IMG/VR virus record: IMGVR_UViG_3300032278_004267
Coordinates: 1 to 36,442 of that record
Direction: 5' to 3' (one strand)
DNA: 36,442 bases
Source of the DNA: a virus
Shown here: positions 20,592-28,611 of the stretch, piece after piece
How positions within the stretch are numbered: the first letter of the stretch is position 1
Layout: each line of letters opens with the position of its first letter
Translations under genes and position numbers: made by a program
The notes under the pieces: generated by a model
Databases searched by the model: none
The model's input: the letters and a program-made list of their open reading frames with translations, nothing else
What the model was told of the DNA's origin: nothing

Positions 20592-21666
20592 TCTGCAGCA
20601 AGTACCGCTGACGGCGCTCTCGGCTCCCGTAACGCTGCTGATGAAGTCGGAGCAGTCGGCCGAGAACGAATGGCCGTTGCACCTCAAAGCACGCTCCGGC
20701 GACGTGCTGAACCATTGGTTCTGGGGGCCGATGGTGCACGACTTCGCCGGCATGACGCACAAGGACCGGATCAAGGTCGATTATCTGCACGATCCCGGCC
20801 AGATTCTCGGCTATGTCGATGATTTCGACGTGACCGACTACGGGCTCGAGCTCGGCGGCAAGGTGATCAGCGCCGCACCAGGCGATCGCAGTTCCGAAGT
20901 CGCGCACAAGGCGAAAGCCGGCGTACCGTACGAGGCCTCGATCGAATTCTCTCACGTCGGCCTCAAAGCCGAGTGGATCCCGGAGGGGCGGTCAACTGAA
21001 GTGAACGGCCAGACCTACGAGGGGCCGTTGACCGTGTTTCGGGAATGGTCATTGATCGGCGTCGCGATCTGTCCCAACGGATACGACGCCAACACGGCGA
21101 CGGAGCTGCACCGCGACTCCGGGTTTTTCGAGTTCCAATTATCGAAAGGGGATGACATGCCGAACGGCAAGACGACCAACAAACCAGACGCCAGCGCCGG
21201 CGACGGCCAGGGCAAGACGACCGAGCTGCAGTCGACCGACGGCGGCCAGACGCCGAGCAAGCCGGCCACGAAACCGGCCAGCAAGCCGGACGCGGGATCC
21301 GCGAACGGCGACGACTCCGGCGACGGATCCTCGACCGAGCTCTCGGCCAGCGACAAGCCGGCCACCGGCCAGGATGACGGCCGGACGCAGCTGCAGGCGT
21401 TCGTCGAGCGATTCGGCAGTGAAGCCGGCACCGAGTACTTTCTCGGCCAGCTGTCACTCGAGCAGGCTCTCGACAAGCACAACCGCAAAATGATCACCGA
21501 GCTGAAAGCTAAGGACGATCAGATCGCGGAACTGCAGGAGAAACTCGGCCAGCTCTCACTCGGCGAAGATGATCCGGTTTCGGCCGGCAAGACCGAGCCG
21601 GAGGGCAGCGCCGGCAAGAAGTCGACCGGCCTGGTCGGAGCGATCCGGATCGCCGGCCGCCGCTAA
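20545..21666 (+). CDS. Prohead protease-scaffold fusion
   Basis: ATG 20545, overlapping the portal gene by 47 nt, is the best start (GAAAGG and CCAGG upstream). Residues about 35-195 form a prohead-protease-like domain: VDYLHDPGQILGY with a conserved histidine and GVPYEASIEF with a candidate serine, followed by FREWSLIGVAICPNGYD. The remainder is hydrophilic Ser/Thr/Asp/Lys-rich and ends in a coiled-coil helix (about 300-345), which resembles scaffold proteins. Proteolytic maturation plus scaffold in one polypeptide matches the lambda C/Nu3 scheme. It is directly followed by the major capsid gene. Catalytic residue assignment is tentative because several protease families use this context. 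Confidence 0.78.
   Translation: MTTTATPTTPINPTSDLQQVPLTALSAPVTLLMKSEQSAENEWPLHLKARSGDVLNHWFWGPMVHDFAGMTHKDRIKVDYLHDPGQILGYVDDFDVTDYGLELGGKVISAAPGDRSSEVAHKAKAGVPYEASIEFSHVGLKAEWIPEGRSTEVNGQTYEGPLTVFREWSLIGVAICPNGYDANTATELHRDSGFFEFQLSKGDDMPNGKTTNKPDASAGDGQGKTTELQSTDGGQTPSKPATKPASKPDAGSANGDDSGDGSSTELSASDKPATGQDDGRTQLQAFVERFGSEAGTEYFLGQLSLEQALDKHNRKMITELKAKDDQIAELQEKLGQLSLGEDDPVSAGKTEPEGSAGKKSTGLVGAIRIAGRR
21157..21666 (+). CDS. Nested in-frame scaffold protein (169 aa), alternative start within the protease gene
   Basis: Inside the protease gene, an in-frame ATG at 21157 is preceded by GAAAGGGG (21144-21151) with 5-nt spacing, unusually good for an internal codon. Translation from it would yield only the hydrophilic, coiled-coil C-terminal region, i.e. 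the scaffold without the protease domain, as Nu3 in lambda. Protein positions 205-373 of the larger product correspond to it. Expression is inferred. Confidence 0.6.
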   Translation: MPNGKTTNKPDASAGDGQGKTTELQSTDGGQTPSKPATKPASKPDAGSANGDDSGDGSSTELSASDKPATGQDDGRTQLQAFVERFGSEAGTEYFLGQLSLEQALDKHNRKMITELKAKDDQIAELQEKLGQLSLGEDDPVSAGKTEPEGSAGKKSTGLVGAIRIAGRR

Positions 21667-21749
21667 TTGAACCGCTCGAAAGAGCACCGCGACGTCGACG
21701 CTGATTTTTCCCTGGATGGATCCATTTTCTCTCGCAAGGAGTCGAGGCT

Positions 21750-22700
21750 GTGGCAAACAATTTTCAAACGCTCGCCGATCTTCTGAAGATCGACACCGCT
21801 GGTACGTCGGATATCGAAGTGTCCGACCTGCTCAATAGGGCGCGAATTCTGATGGCGCTTGCCGCAACGGAGGCCAGCGACGGCACCGTGCACAAGTACC
21901 TCAAAGAAACCGGCGCTCCCGTCGTTGGCTTCCGCGAGCCGAACGCCGGCCGCGATATCAGCAAGTCGACCGACGAGCTGGTCACGATCACGCTCAAGAT
22001 TTTGAGCGCGAACACGGCCTGCGATAAGGCGGTCGCCGACGCTCACAAGAAGGGGGCGGAAACGTTCATCGCTCGCGAAGCAAAGCGGCATCTGCGCGAG
22101 GCGTTTTTCCAGGCCGAGAAGCAGCTGCTGTACGGCGTCGGGGCTCACGCCGGCGGGTTCCAGGGGCTCGCCGACAATGACGTCGTCAAGTTCGCCGATA
22201 GCGAGATGGTGATCGACGCCGGCGGCACCACGGCCGGCACTGGCTCGAGTGTCTGGTTCATCGTCACCAATGACGAGGAAACCGACGTCACGGCCGTGGC
22301 CGGCCAGGACGGAATGATCGACATCGGCGAAACGGTCGTGCAGATGCTGCTCGACGGCGACGGCAAGCAATATCCCGGTTACTACACGCCGATCGAGGGC
22401 TGGCTCGGCCTGCAGATCGGCTCGAAGTACTCGGTCGGCCGGATCGTCAATCTGACCGAAGACGCCGGCAAGGGCTTAACCGACGGTCTGCTCTCGCAGA
22501 TGCTCGAGCGGTTCCCGGATCACAAACGGCCGTCGTTTATCGCGATGAGCCGTCGCAGCCGAGGCCAGCTGCAGCGATCCCGCACGACCTACTCGCCGAC
22601 CGGGGCACCGGCTCCGGTGCCGGTCGATTACGAAGAGATTCCGATCCTCGCGGCCGAGTCGATCTCGAATACCGAGACGCTCGTCGCCGACGCGGTCTAA
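21750..22700 (+). CDS. Major capsid protein
   Basis: GTG 21750 with AAGGAG (21736-21741) upstream. 316 aa, immediately after protease/scaffold, which is the expected place for the capsid gene. The N-terminal ~50 residues are helical, the FFQAEKQLLYG segment (about 116-126) resembles the spine helix of HK97-type capsid proteins, and the sequence ends with a beta-rich domain (VPVDYEEIPILAAESI). GVGAHAGGFQGLAD (about 127-140) is a typical glycine-rich loop of major capsid proteins of this type. It is followed by a perfect inverted repeat that may set high mRNA stability. No decoration protein gene is recognised beside it. Confidence 0.85.
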   Translation: MANNFQTLADLLKIDTAGTSDIEVSDLLNRARILMALAATEASDGTVHKYLKETGAPVVGFREPNAGRDISKSTDELVTITLKILSANTACDKAVADAHKKGAETFIAREAKRHLREAFFQAEKQLLYGVGAHAGGFQGLADNDVVKFADSEMVIDAGGTTAGTGSSVWFIVTNDEETDVTAVAGQDGMIDIGETVVQMLLDGDGKQYPGYYTPIEGWLGLQIGSKYSVGRIVNLTEDAGKGLTDGLLSQMLERFPDHKRPSFIAMSRRSRGQLQRSRTTYSPTGAPAPVPVDYEEIPILAAESISNTETLVADAV

Positions 22701-22703
22701 TCG

Positions 22704-22725
22704 AACCGGATCCGGTTCCGGATCC
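22704..22725. repeat. Nested perfect palindromes after the capsid gene
   Basis: AACCGGATCCGGTT (22704-22717) is a perfect palindrome, and GGATCCGG-TT-CCGGATCC (22708-22725) is a perfect 8-bp inverted repeat sharing its right half. No T-tract follows. Position right after the most highly expressed structural gene suggests a 3'-end stabilising hairpin or partial terminator. Confidence 0.5.
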
Positions 22726-22745
22726 ACTGAGGGAGATCGTCACCG

Positions 22746-23132
22746 ATGACGGCTGGGAAACTCGCGGCGCGTACGTCTCGTGCGGCACGCAAACGCCTGA
22801 ACGGGCTCGAGGTGCTCTATAAGCGGGGCGCTTTCACCTGTTCGCCGATCGCCACGATCGGGACGACGCGCCGCGACCAGCAATCGGCCGACGGTCTCAT
22901 TTCCAAAAAACAAGTTCGCGATTTTCTGATCGACGTTGCCGACCTGGTGCTCGACGGCGCTGCCGTGGAGCCGCAGCGCGACGACGTGATCGAGGAAACC
23001 GACGGCGAGACGGTTTTTGTGTATTGGGTGCAATCACCAGGCGGCAGCGAGCCGGCCTGGCGTTATTCCGACCGACATCGGATCACCTGGCGGATTCATG
23101 GGCAGCTGATCGAGGAAAGGCCGGCAGAGTGA
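22746..23132 (+). CDS. Putative head-tail completion protein (128 aa)
   Basis: Position between capsid and tail genes, small size and alpha/beta composition fit head completion or neck proteins. Residues 1-35 are a basic helical stretch (KLAARTSRAARKRLNG), and the C-terminal half is strand-rich (VFVYWVQS; RITWRIHGQLIE). No family is recognised from motif alone. It overlaps the next gene's GTG start by 4 nt, so expression is coupled to the neck/tail operon. Confidence 0.62.
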   Translation: MTAGKLAARTSRAARKRLNGLEVLYKRGAFTCSPIATIGTTRRDQQSADGLISKKQVRDFLIDVADLVLDGAAVEPQRDDVIEETDGETVFVYWVQSPGGSEPAWRYSDRHRITWRIHGQLIEERPAE

Positions 23133-23599
23133 TCGACGAGCTCGACGACATCCCGGTGCAACTGGCCGACCAGATCGCGGTCTCGCTGAACGCGCAGTTC
23201 GCCGGCGAGTTCTCGGCCGTGCGTTCGTTCATTCCGGAGCACGAGCTGCAGCAGCTCGCCGCGCTCAAGGTCTCGATCATTCCCGGAGGCCTCGAGGCCT
23301 CGGAGCTGCTCGACGACGATTTCACGCAGGACGACAACCAGGTCGGGGTCGCATTCCAGAAACGAGTCAACCGCAGCAGCGACGAGGAAGCTCGCGAGGT
23401 GCTGCGGCTCGTGCGGCGGGTCCGCAAATGGATCAGCCGCAACCGACTGATCGAGATCGGCGACGAGCAGTTCGCGATCATCGACATGCGGCAGGAACCA
23501 TACGTCGACGCCGAGCTGCTCGAGTCGGGGCACCTGTTTTCCGGGCTGGTGCTGACGATCCGGCACCTCGAGGACTTGTCGGAGGATGATCCGGCATGA
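23129..23599 (+). CDS. Putative neck/tail-completion protein (156 aa)
   Basis: GTG 23129 overlaps the previous stop (GTGA) and has GAGGAAAGG about 10-18 nt upstream. The product contains alternating helix and strand segments: ELQQLAALKVSIIPGG early, a charged middle, VLRLVRRVRKWISRNRLIEIG, and a hydrophobic VLTIRHLE near the end. It matches the type of small protein often encoded between head completion and gp10-like proteins, but no diagnostic motif is visible. Assignment rests on gene order. Confidence 0.6.
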   Translation: MIDELDDIPVQLADQIAVSLNAQFAGEFSAVRSFIPEHELQQLAALKVSIIPGGLEASELLDDDFTQDDNQVGVAFQKRVNRSSDEEAREVLRLVRRVRKWISRNRLIEIGDEQFAIIDMRQEPYVDAELLESGHLFSGLVLTIRHLEDLSEDDPA

Positions 23600-24036
23600 C
23601 GCTATCCGGAAACATGCTGCCGACGGTCAAGCTCTCGCAGTTCTTCGACCGACGGGCCGTCGAGTCGATGCTCTCGCGGAAAGATCTCCGCTTTCTCCGG
23701 CGAGCCGGGGGGACGGTCCGTATCACCGCGAAACGCTCGATTCGGAAACGCAAATCGATCAGCAAACCAGGCTCGCCGCCGGTCTCGCACGCGGGCGACT
23801 TGCGCAACGGGATTTTCTACGGACTCGACTCCGCTCGCGGTTCCGTCGTGATCGGGCCGAGTCCACTCCGGCGACGCAAGTATGGCGAGGGCTTGATCCG
23901 CGGCGCGACGCTGCTCGAGTTCGGCGGAATGACCAGTCGCCGAGGCAAGCAGTATCTGTACCGGGCTCGGCCGTTCATGCGGCCGGCTCTCCGAACCACC
24001 GAACCACGGCTGCCGCAAATGTTCGCGGACGCCTGA
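23596..24036 (+). CDS. HK97 gp10 / lambda gpZ-like minor tail (tail-terminator region) protein
   Basis: 146-aa basic protein; ATG 23596 overlaps the preceding stop. It shows features of the gp10-like family: an early basic helix (KDLRFLRRAGGTVRITAKRSI), GSPPVSHAGDLRNGIFYG, and a conserved closing block RARPFMRPAL near residues 125-134. The family stabilises the head-tail joint or finishes tails. It directly precedes the tail tube gene, as expected. Confidence 0.72.
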   Translation: MTLSGNMLPTVKLSQFFDRRAVESMLSRKDLRFLRRAGGTVRITAKRSIRKRKSISKPGSPPVSHAGDLRNGIFYGLDSARGSVVIGPSPLRRRKYGEGLIRGATLLEFGGMTSRRGKQYLYRARPFMRPALRTTEPRLPQMFADA

Positions 24037-24064
24037 CCACTCCCACTCGAAAGGATTCGAAACA

Positions 24065-24496
24065 ATGGCTCGAGCTCGTATCGGCTTAAAGTGCAAGGCG
24101 TATCTCGGCGAGTCTGAACTGTCCATCGTGCGCGACACCGTCAATCTGACTTTGAACAAAAACGAGGCCGACGTTTCGCGACGCGGCAACGATTGGGATT
24201 TGGCTCGCGGCACGAGCAAAGTTCTGTCGGCCGACTTCCAGGTGCTCGACATCGAGGACGACGCCGACGTTGCAACGCTAATGGACTCGTTTCTCAACGG
24301 GACTCCGATCGAGATGTATTTCCTCAACGGTCCGAAGGACACGGCCGGCAGCGAGGGGCCGCACGCTGAATTTGAAGTGATGCAGATGAACCGCAACGAA
24401 GCTCGAAAAGACGCCGTAGTTTATGACGTCGTCGTGAAGCCGACCGACGGACCGACGTCCGGGCTGCCGGAATGGTTCGTCGCTCCGGCGGCGTAA
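24065..24496 (+). CDS. Tail tube (major tail) protein
   Basis: 143 aa, ATG 24065 with AAAGGA upstream. The sequence is beta-rich with typical tube protein features: VRDTVNLTLNKNEADVSRRGNDWDLARGTSKVLSADFQVLD, then a short helix (DVATLMDSFLNGTPIEMYFLNG), and a strand-rich C-terminus (AVVYDVVVKPTDGPTSGLPEWF). The pattern of R-G-N-x-W followed by a substituted loop and V-D/E-F-V is seen in Phage_tail_2-like tube proteins. It is followed by the tail assembly chaperone, the usual order in siphoviruses. Confidence 0.78.
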   Translation: MARARIGLKCKAYLGESELSIVRDTVNLTLNKNEADVSRRGNDWDLARGTSKVLSADFQVLDIEDDADVATLMDSFLNGTPIEMYFLNGPKDTAGSEGPHAEFEVMQMNRNEARKDAVVYDVVVKPTDGPTSGLPEWFVAPAA

Positions 24497-24587
24497 CGAG
24501 ACACGCGGTCCGGGAATCGTCGTGCCGCCAAGCTCTGGCGATCCCGCGACCGCTGTTTTTCTTTATTCGACTTCGGAAAGGAATCCG

Positions 24588-25034
24588 ATGCACGCATTCA
24601 CCGACGACCAGGGCCGCCGCTGGCAGCTCTCGATCAACGTCGCCGTTCTCAAGCGCTGCCGCCGGATCTTCGGCACCAAAGAGCAGGATTTCGATCTGAT
24701 GGATCCGCAGCTGCCGCAGCGGCTCGCGATGGATCCGGCGCTCTTTGTCGATCTGCTGTGGGAGCTCGTCGACAAGTCGCAGCACCAGGGCGTCGAGCCG
24801 GAGAAGTTCGCCGAGGGCCTCGGCGGCGATGCAATCGAACGGGCGAGCGAGGCGTTTCTCGAGGAGCTGTTTGATTTTTTCCCGAAAGGCCGGCGGGAAC
24901 TGCAGCGGGCGACCTACCGGCGGATTCGGCAGATTCAGGACGAGCAGATCGACAAGACCGTTTCGGCGATCAGCAAATTATCGACCGAGCATATGAGCTC
25001 GCCGGAATCGTCGGCGTCAATCCCGACGAGCTGA
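24588..25034 (+). CDS. Tail assembly chaperone (G-like)
   Basis: 148-aa protein; ATG 24588 with AAGGA (24578-24582) upstream. Located between the tail tube and tape measure genes, it corresponds to lambda G. Helical, with KEQDFDLMDPQ and FLEELFDFFPKGRRELQRATYRRIRQIQ segments. The 3' end overlaps a second open frame at -1 that continues to 25258. The last ~25 residues after QIDKTVSAISK look noncoding in this frame (Ser/Thr-rich end), while the -1 frame becomes codon-typical there. This suggests that a fraction of ribosomes switches frames to make a longer G-T product. Confidence 0.72.
   Translation: MHAFTDDQGRRWQLSINVAVLKRCRRIFGTKEQDFDLMDPQLPQRLAMDPALFVDLLWELVDKSQHQGVEPEKFAEGLGGDAIERASEAFLEELFDFFPKGRRELQRATYRRIRQIQDEQIDKTVSAISKLSTEHMSSPESSASIPTS
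24875..24881 (+). other. Candidate -1 frameshift slippery heptamer T-TTT-TTC
   Basis: In the G frame the heptamer is split as T TTT TTC (third base of GAT, then Phe-Phe), a canonical X-XXY-YYZ slippery sequence. After a -1 slip, the frame is open without a stop to 25258. However, codon quality in the -1 frame is poor until about 24,980, so the true switch may be further downstream (for example near CAAATTA at 24974-24980, which is not canonical). Confidence 0.45.
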
Positions 25035-25258
25035 CGCTCCGCGAGCTCGACGCGATGGTCGACGGCCGCCGGCGAGACCAGTGGACGCACACGGCCGACC
25101 TGATGGCTCTGCTCGCCAACTGTCACCGCTCGGCCGACGTGGATCCGTTCCGACGTGCCGATTTCGATCCGTACGCCGACGAGGCCGACCGGCGGCGCGA
25201 GCCGGATTTCGTGACTGATGATATCTCGATTTTGAGACCGTTGTACGAGGCGAAGTAA
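24881..25258 (+). CDS. T-like -1 frame extension of the tail chaperone (GT fusion)
   Basis: Open -1 frame following the G gene. From about 24,983 the codons are typical of phage genes and the translation reads like known T-region sequences: YELAGIVGVNPDELTLRELD followed by AMVDGRRRDQWTHTADLMALL and ANCHR. An independent ATG exists at 25055, but it would lose the conserved ELTLRELD block, so fusion with G by frameshifting is the better model. Together with G it would form a GT product of roughly 180-225 aa, depending on the slip point. The stop TAA overlaps the tape measure start (TAATG). Confidence 0.65.
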   Translation, partial: PERPAGTAAGDLPADSADSGRADRQDRFGDQQIIDRAYELAGIVGVNPDELTLRELDAMVDGRRRDQWTHTADLMALLANCHRSADVDPFRRADFDPYADEADRRREPDFVTDDISILRPLYEAK

Positions 25259-27690
25259 TGTCTGCACGCGACACCAGGGCCGGCGGCGCTTACGTCGAGG
25301 TCTACTCGAAAACCGACGCCGCCGAGCGGTCACTCAAGCGCGTCGGGACGCAGCTGCAGGCGCTCGGCAATCATGCGATGCAGATCGGGCGGCAGATGGT
25401 GCTCGGCGGTGCGATGGCCGCCGCCGCACTGGTGCCGGTGATCACGACGCTCTCGAGTTTCGAGGATCAGATCGCGGCCGTCGGTGCGGTGAGTGGAGCG
25501 ACGGCCGACGAGCTCGAGATGCTCCGCAACAAAGCGAAGCAGCTCGGCGCGACAACCAGTTTCACCGCGACGCAGGTCGGCCAGATTATGACCGAGCTCG
25601 GCCGCGCCGGTTTCACGGCGCAGCAGATCGACAAAATGACCGAGTCGGTTCTGGCGCTCTCCCGGGCCACCGGCACCGACGCCGCGATCTCGGCCGGAAT
25701 CATGGCCTCGACGATTCGGCAGTTCGGTCTCGAGGCCGAGGACGCGGCCAGGGTGGCCGATGTGCTCACGCTCGCGGCGAATAGCACGTTCAACACGGTT
25801 GAAGGCCTCGGCGAGTCGCTCAAGTATGCCGGGCCGGTCGCGAAGTCTCTGAACATGAGTTTCGAGGACACGGTCGCTCTGCTCGGCGTGCTCGGCAACG
25901 TCGGGATCCAGGGCAGCGAGGCGGGGACGGCATTGCGTCGCCTGTCGGTGATCTCGGCCGGAGCTGGCAAGGAGCTGAAAGATATCTTCGGCGTGTCCAA
26001 CGTCGACGCCGTCGGCCAGCTCAAGCCGCTTGTGCAGATCCTCGACGAGATCAACGAAGCGACGGCCGATCTCTCGGTCGAGCAGCGCACGTCGAAGATG
26101 AACCAGGCGTTCGGCCTGTTGGGGATCACCTCGGCGAACGTGCTGTCGGAATCGGCGGACGGCGTGTCCGGCCTGGCCGATCGACTCCGCGACGCGAGCG
26201 GCGTCGCCGACGAGATGGCTCGCAAGATGGACGACAATATCGGCGGCTCGATTCGGGTCATGCTCTCAGCTCTCGAAGGGGCGATGATTCGGCTCGGCGA
26301 GGCGCTGGTGCCGGTGCTGCGACCGTTCATCGAAGATCTGACCGAGCTGCTCGGCGAGTCGATCGAGTGGATCGGGCAAAACGAGGAACTGCTGCAGCAG
26401 ATCCTGCAGATCACGACGTTCACGTCGGCGGCCGGTGGGGCGCTGATGGCGGCCGGCCTGGCGATCCAGACGACCGGCGTCGCCGTCTCCGGATTGTCCA
26501 AAGGTCTCGGCGTGCTCCGGGCGACCGCGATCTCGACGACGGCCGCGCTGACCGGCTTCTCGATCGTGCTCGGCGCGGTCGCGATCGCCGGTCTCGTGCT
26601 CGCCGTCGGCGAGCTCACGCACGAGCTCTCCGGCCTGAATGACGAGCTCGAGCGATCCGACGAGGCGTCGCGGAAACTGGCGCAAAACAAATCCGACAAG
26701 CAGACCGGGGTCCTCGAGCACGCGAACACGATTTCGACGCCGGTCGGCAAAGAGGCGTTTTTGAAACGCGAGCTCGAGAAGGCAAAGCAGGAGATGCAAG
26801 GTCTCTGGGCTCGAAAGCAGATGGCGCAGCAGCAGTTCGACGACAAGAATTCCGTGCTCGGCTGGGGGGTCGACAAGTTCGCGACGCTGGGAGCCGGACA
26901 CAAGGCCGCCGAGTCGGAGCTGGCGACGGCGCACAACCAGCTTGAGCAGCAGGTCGCGTTTATCCAAGAGCTCGAGCAGAAGCTGGCCGAAGTGCAGAAG
27001 CTCAAGCCAGGCGAAACCGCTCCCGCCGCACCAGGGGCCGAGGTCGCCGAGGCTACGGATCCGGAGGTCGACCAGGCCGCGATCGACGAGCAGAAGCTCG
27101 CGCAGCAGGCGTTCGTCGACCAGCTCCGGAGCGAGATCCAGACGCCGGCCGAGCGGTTCGAGAAGTTCCGCGACGAGCTCGCCGACGCATTCGACCGGGG
27201 CGAGATCTCCGGCGAGGAATACGATCGGGCCTACGCGCTCAAGAAGACGCAGCTGCTCGGCGGCGGCGAGGACCAGGAGCTGCAGGCGTTCGCCGAGCAG
27301 GTGAAACGCCAGGTAATGACACCGGCCGAGCAATTCGAGGCGAGTATGCAGCGGCTCAACGAGGCAGTCGCCGCCGGCGTCGTCGACAAAGAGACGGCCG
27401 ACCGCTACCGCAAAAGCGAAGAGGAGGCGCTCGCCAAGTCGGGCCAGCTCGGCGAGGCCGGACGGGCGGCCGCCGCTCCGCTCAACCGGGCCGTCGACAT
27501 CGGCAGCAGCGATGCCTTGAACACGGTTCTCGCTGCCGCGTTCGGCGGTCCGAAGATCGACGAGAAGCAACTGCAAACGCTGCAGCAGGTCGCTAATCAT
27601 CTGGCGACGTCGAACACGACGCTCGGCCAGATCAAGACCGAGCTGCAGAAGGAGGGGCCGCAGACGACCAACTGGAGCGGGGGGAATTAA
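25258..27690 (+). CDS. Tail tape measure protein (TP901-like)
   Basis: Sets tail length and is ejected during infection. 810 aa; at about 0.15 nm per residue this would give a tail of roughly 120 nm, within the siphovirus range. The N-terminal segment 42-70 is hydrophobic, followed by a conserved helical domain (FEDQIAAVGAVSGATADELE and downstream, about 72-330). A second hydrophobic block lies at about 386-455, then a Gln/Glu-rich coiled-coil region (about 470-600). Two ~35-residue repeats beginning RSEIQTPAERFE and KRQVMTPAEQFE (about 624-725) precede the C-terminus. It overlaps the chaperone frame by 1 nt. This gene marks the phage as long-tailed with a non-contractile tail, since no sheath gene is seen. 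Confidence 0.92.
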   Translation: MSARDTRAGGAYVEVYSKTDAAERSLKRVGTQLQALGNHAMQIGRQMVLGGAMAAAALVPVITTLSSFEDQIAAVGAVSGATADELEMLRNKAKQLGATTSFTATQVGQIMTELGRAGFTAQQIDKMTESVLALSRATGTDAAISAGIMASTIRQFGLEAEDAARVADVLTLAANSTFNTVEGLGESLKYAGPVAKSLNMSFEDTVALLGVLGNVGIQGSEAGTALRRLSVISAGAGKELKDIFGVSNVDAVGQLKPLVQILDEINEATADLSVEQRTSKMNQAFGLLGITSANVLSESADGVSGLADRLRDASGVADEMARKMDDNIGGSIRVMLSALEGAMIRLGEALVPVLRPFIEDLTELLGESIEWIGQNEELLQQILQITTFTSAAGGALMAAGLAIQTTGVAVSGLSKGLGVLRATAISTTAALTGFSIVLGAVAIAGLVLAVGELTHELSGLNDELERSDEASRKLAQNKSDKQTGVLEHANTISTPVGKEAFLKRELEKAKQEMQGLWARKQMAQQQFDDKNSVLGWGVDKFATLGAGHKAAESELATAHNQLEQQVAFIQELEQKLAEVQKLKPGETAPAAPGAEVAEATDPEVDQAAIDEQKLAQQAFVDQLRSEIQTPAERFEKFRDELADAFDRGEISGEEYDRAYALKKTQLLGGGEDQELQAFAEQVKRQVMTPAEQFEASMQRLNEAVAAGVVDKETADRYRKSEEEALAKSGQLGEAGRAAAAPLNRAVDIGSSDALNTVLAAAFGGPKIDEKQLQTLQQVANHLATSNTTLGQIKTELQKEGPQTTNWSGGN

Positions 27691-27693
27691 CTG

Positions 27694-28599
27694 ATGAGTG
27701 TGATCAGCTGGCGCGAGGTGAACGGCGAGGAATACGACGAGGGCAAGGACGGCGTGCGGGAATATCGCAAGCTGTACCGCGCCGAGTGCTCGACCGGGTG
27801 GGATACGCCGGACACCGTCAAGAGTTATTTTGCCTGTCCGCAGCGGTGGGAGCCGTATCCGGACGATCCGCTCGCGCGATGCGTGTCGCGACGCGCGACG
27901 CAGGACAAGAAAGGCGGCCGATTCTGGGACGTCGAGTGTTTCTGGACGACCGATCTCGTGAGTGATGCCGAGAATCCGCTCGAGCGGCCGGCCGAGATCG
28001 AGTGGAGCACCGTCGAATATGCGATCGCATTTCCGATCGATCTCGACGGCAAACCGTTCACCACGACGACCGGCGAGCCGCTCACCGACATCGTCGTCGA
28101 GTCTCCCGGGCTGGTGGCCGATATCTCGGTCGCCGTTCCGGAAAAACCGGACTGGTTTCGCGGCATGGTCAACGCTGTGAACAAAGGCGCGTTCGCGTTC
28201 GATGGCGAGACGTTCGCCGAGGGCGAGCTGCGGTGCAAGTCGCTCGCGTGCTCGAAACACATTTTCGAGCAGGGGTTTCGCTATCGCAACCTGCGGTTTC
28301 AGCTGCAAAGCCGGGCCGGCGGCTGGCAGAAGCGCGTGCTCAATCGCGGCTTCTATGAGCTCGTCGAGCGCGAGGTCGTCGATCCGAAAACCGACAAGAA
28401 GGTTAAGAAGTACGACCGCAAGCAGATCATGATCGACGGCGTGCCGGCCGTCGAACCGCAGCTGCTCGATCGCGACGGGAAGTTTCTCGAGCTGCTCAAA
28501 GAGGGCAAGCTCGACCAGGAGAAACTCGCCGAGGTCGTCGTGCTCGACTTCAAGGTGCGAGCCGAAGTCGACTATTCCGTTTTTCCGCTCAAGTCATAA
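27694..28599 (+). CDS. Unassigned tail protein following tape measure (301 aa)
   Basis: ATG 27694, 3 nt after the tape measure stop with a G-rich site upstream. No signal peptide or membrane segment. Predicted mixed alpha/beta, with hydrophobic strands in the middle (IVVESPGLVADISVAVPEKPDWF) and a C-terminal segment KFLELLKEGKLDQEKLAEVVVLDFKVRAE. Position equals that of distal tail or minor tail proteins (lambda M/L or Dit). It is not similar to a known family by eye. Four Cys in the central part are unusual for such proteins. Confidence 0.6.
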   Translation: MSVISWREVNGEEYDEGKDGVREYRKLYRAECSTGWDTPDTVKSYFACPQRWEPYPDDPLARCVSRRATQDKKGGRFWDVECFWTTDLVSDAENPLERPAEIEWSTVEYAIAFPIDLDGKPFTTTTGEPLTDIVVESPGLVADISVAVPEKPDWFRGMVNAVNKGAFAFDGETFAEGELRCKSLACSKHIFEQGFRYRNLRFQLQSRAGGWQKRVLNRGFYELVEREVVDPKTDKKVKKYDRKQIMIDGVPAVEPQLLDRDGKFLELLKEGKLDQEKLAEVVVLDFKVRAEVDYSVFPLKS

Positions 28600-28611
28600 A
28601 GGGTTTTCGCT

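Noticed and set aside
25055-25258. Independent gene starting at ATG 25055
   Set aside because: Would cut off a conserved-looking ELTLRELD segment that is in frame upstream; treated as the end of a -1 frame extension of the chaperone.
25467-27005. 512-aa minus-strand open frame opposite the tape measure gene
   Set aside because: Ser/Ala/Arg-rich mirror of the plus-strand codons, no ribosome-binding site or motif.
26266-28308. 680-aa open frame on the minus strand antisense to the tape measure gene
   Set aside because: Long antisense frames are expected in this GC-rich DNA; codon third positions and product (Arg/Leu/Asp-rich, no domain) do not look coding, and the plus strand gene is clear.
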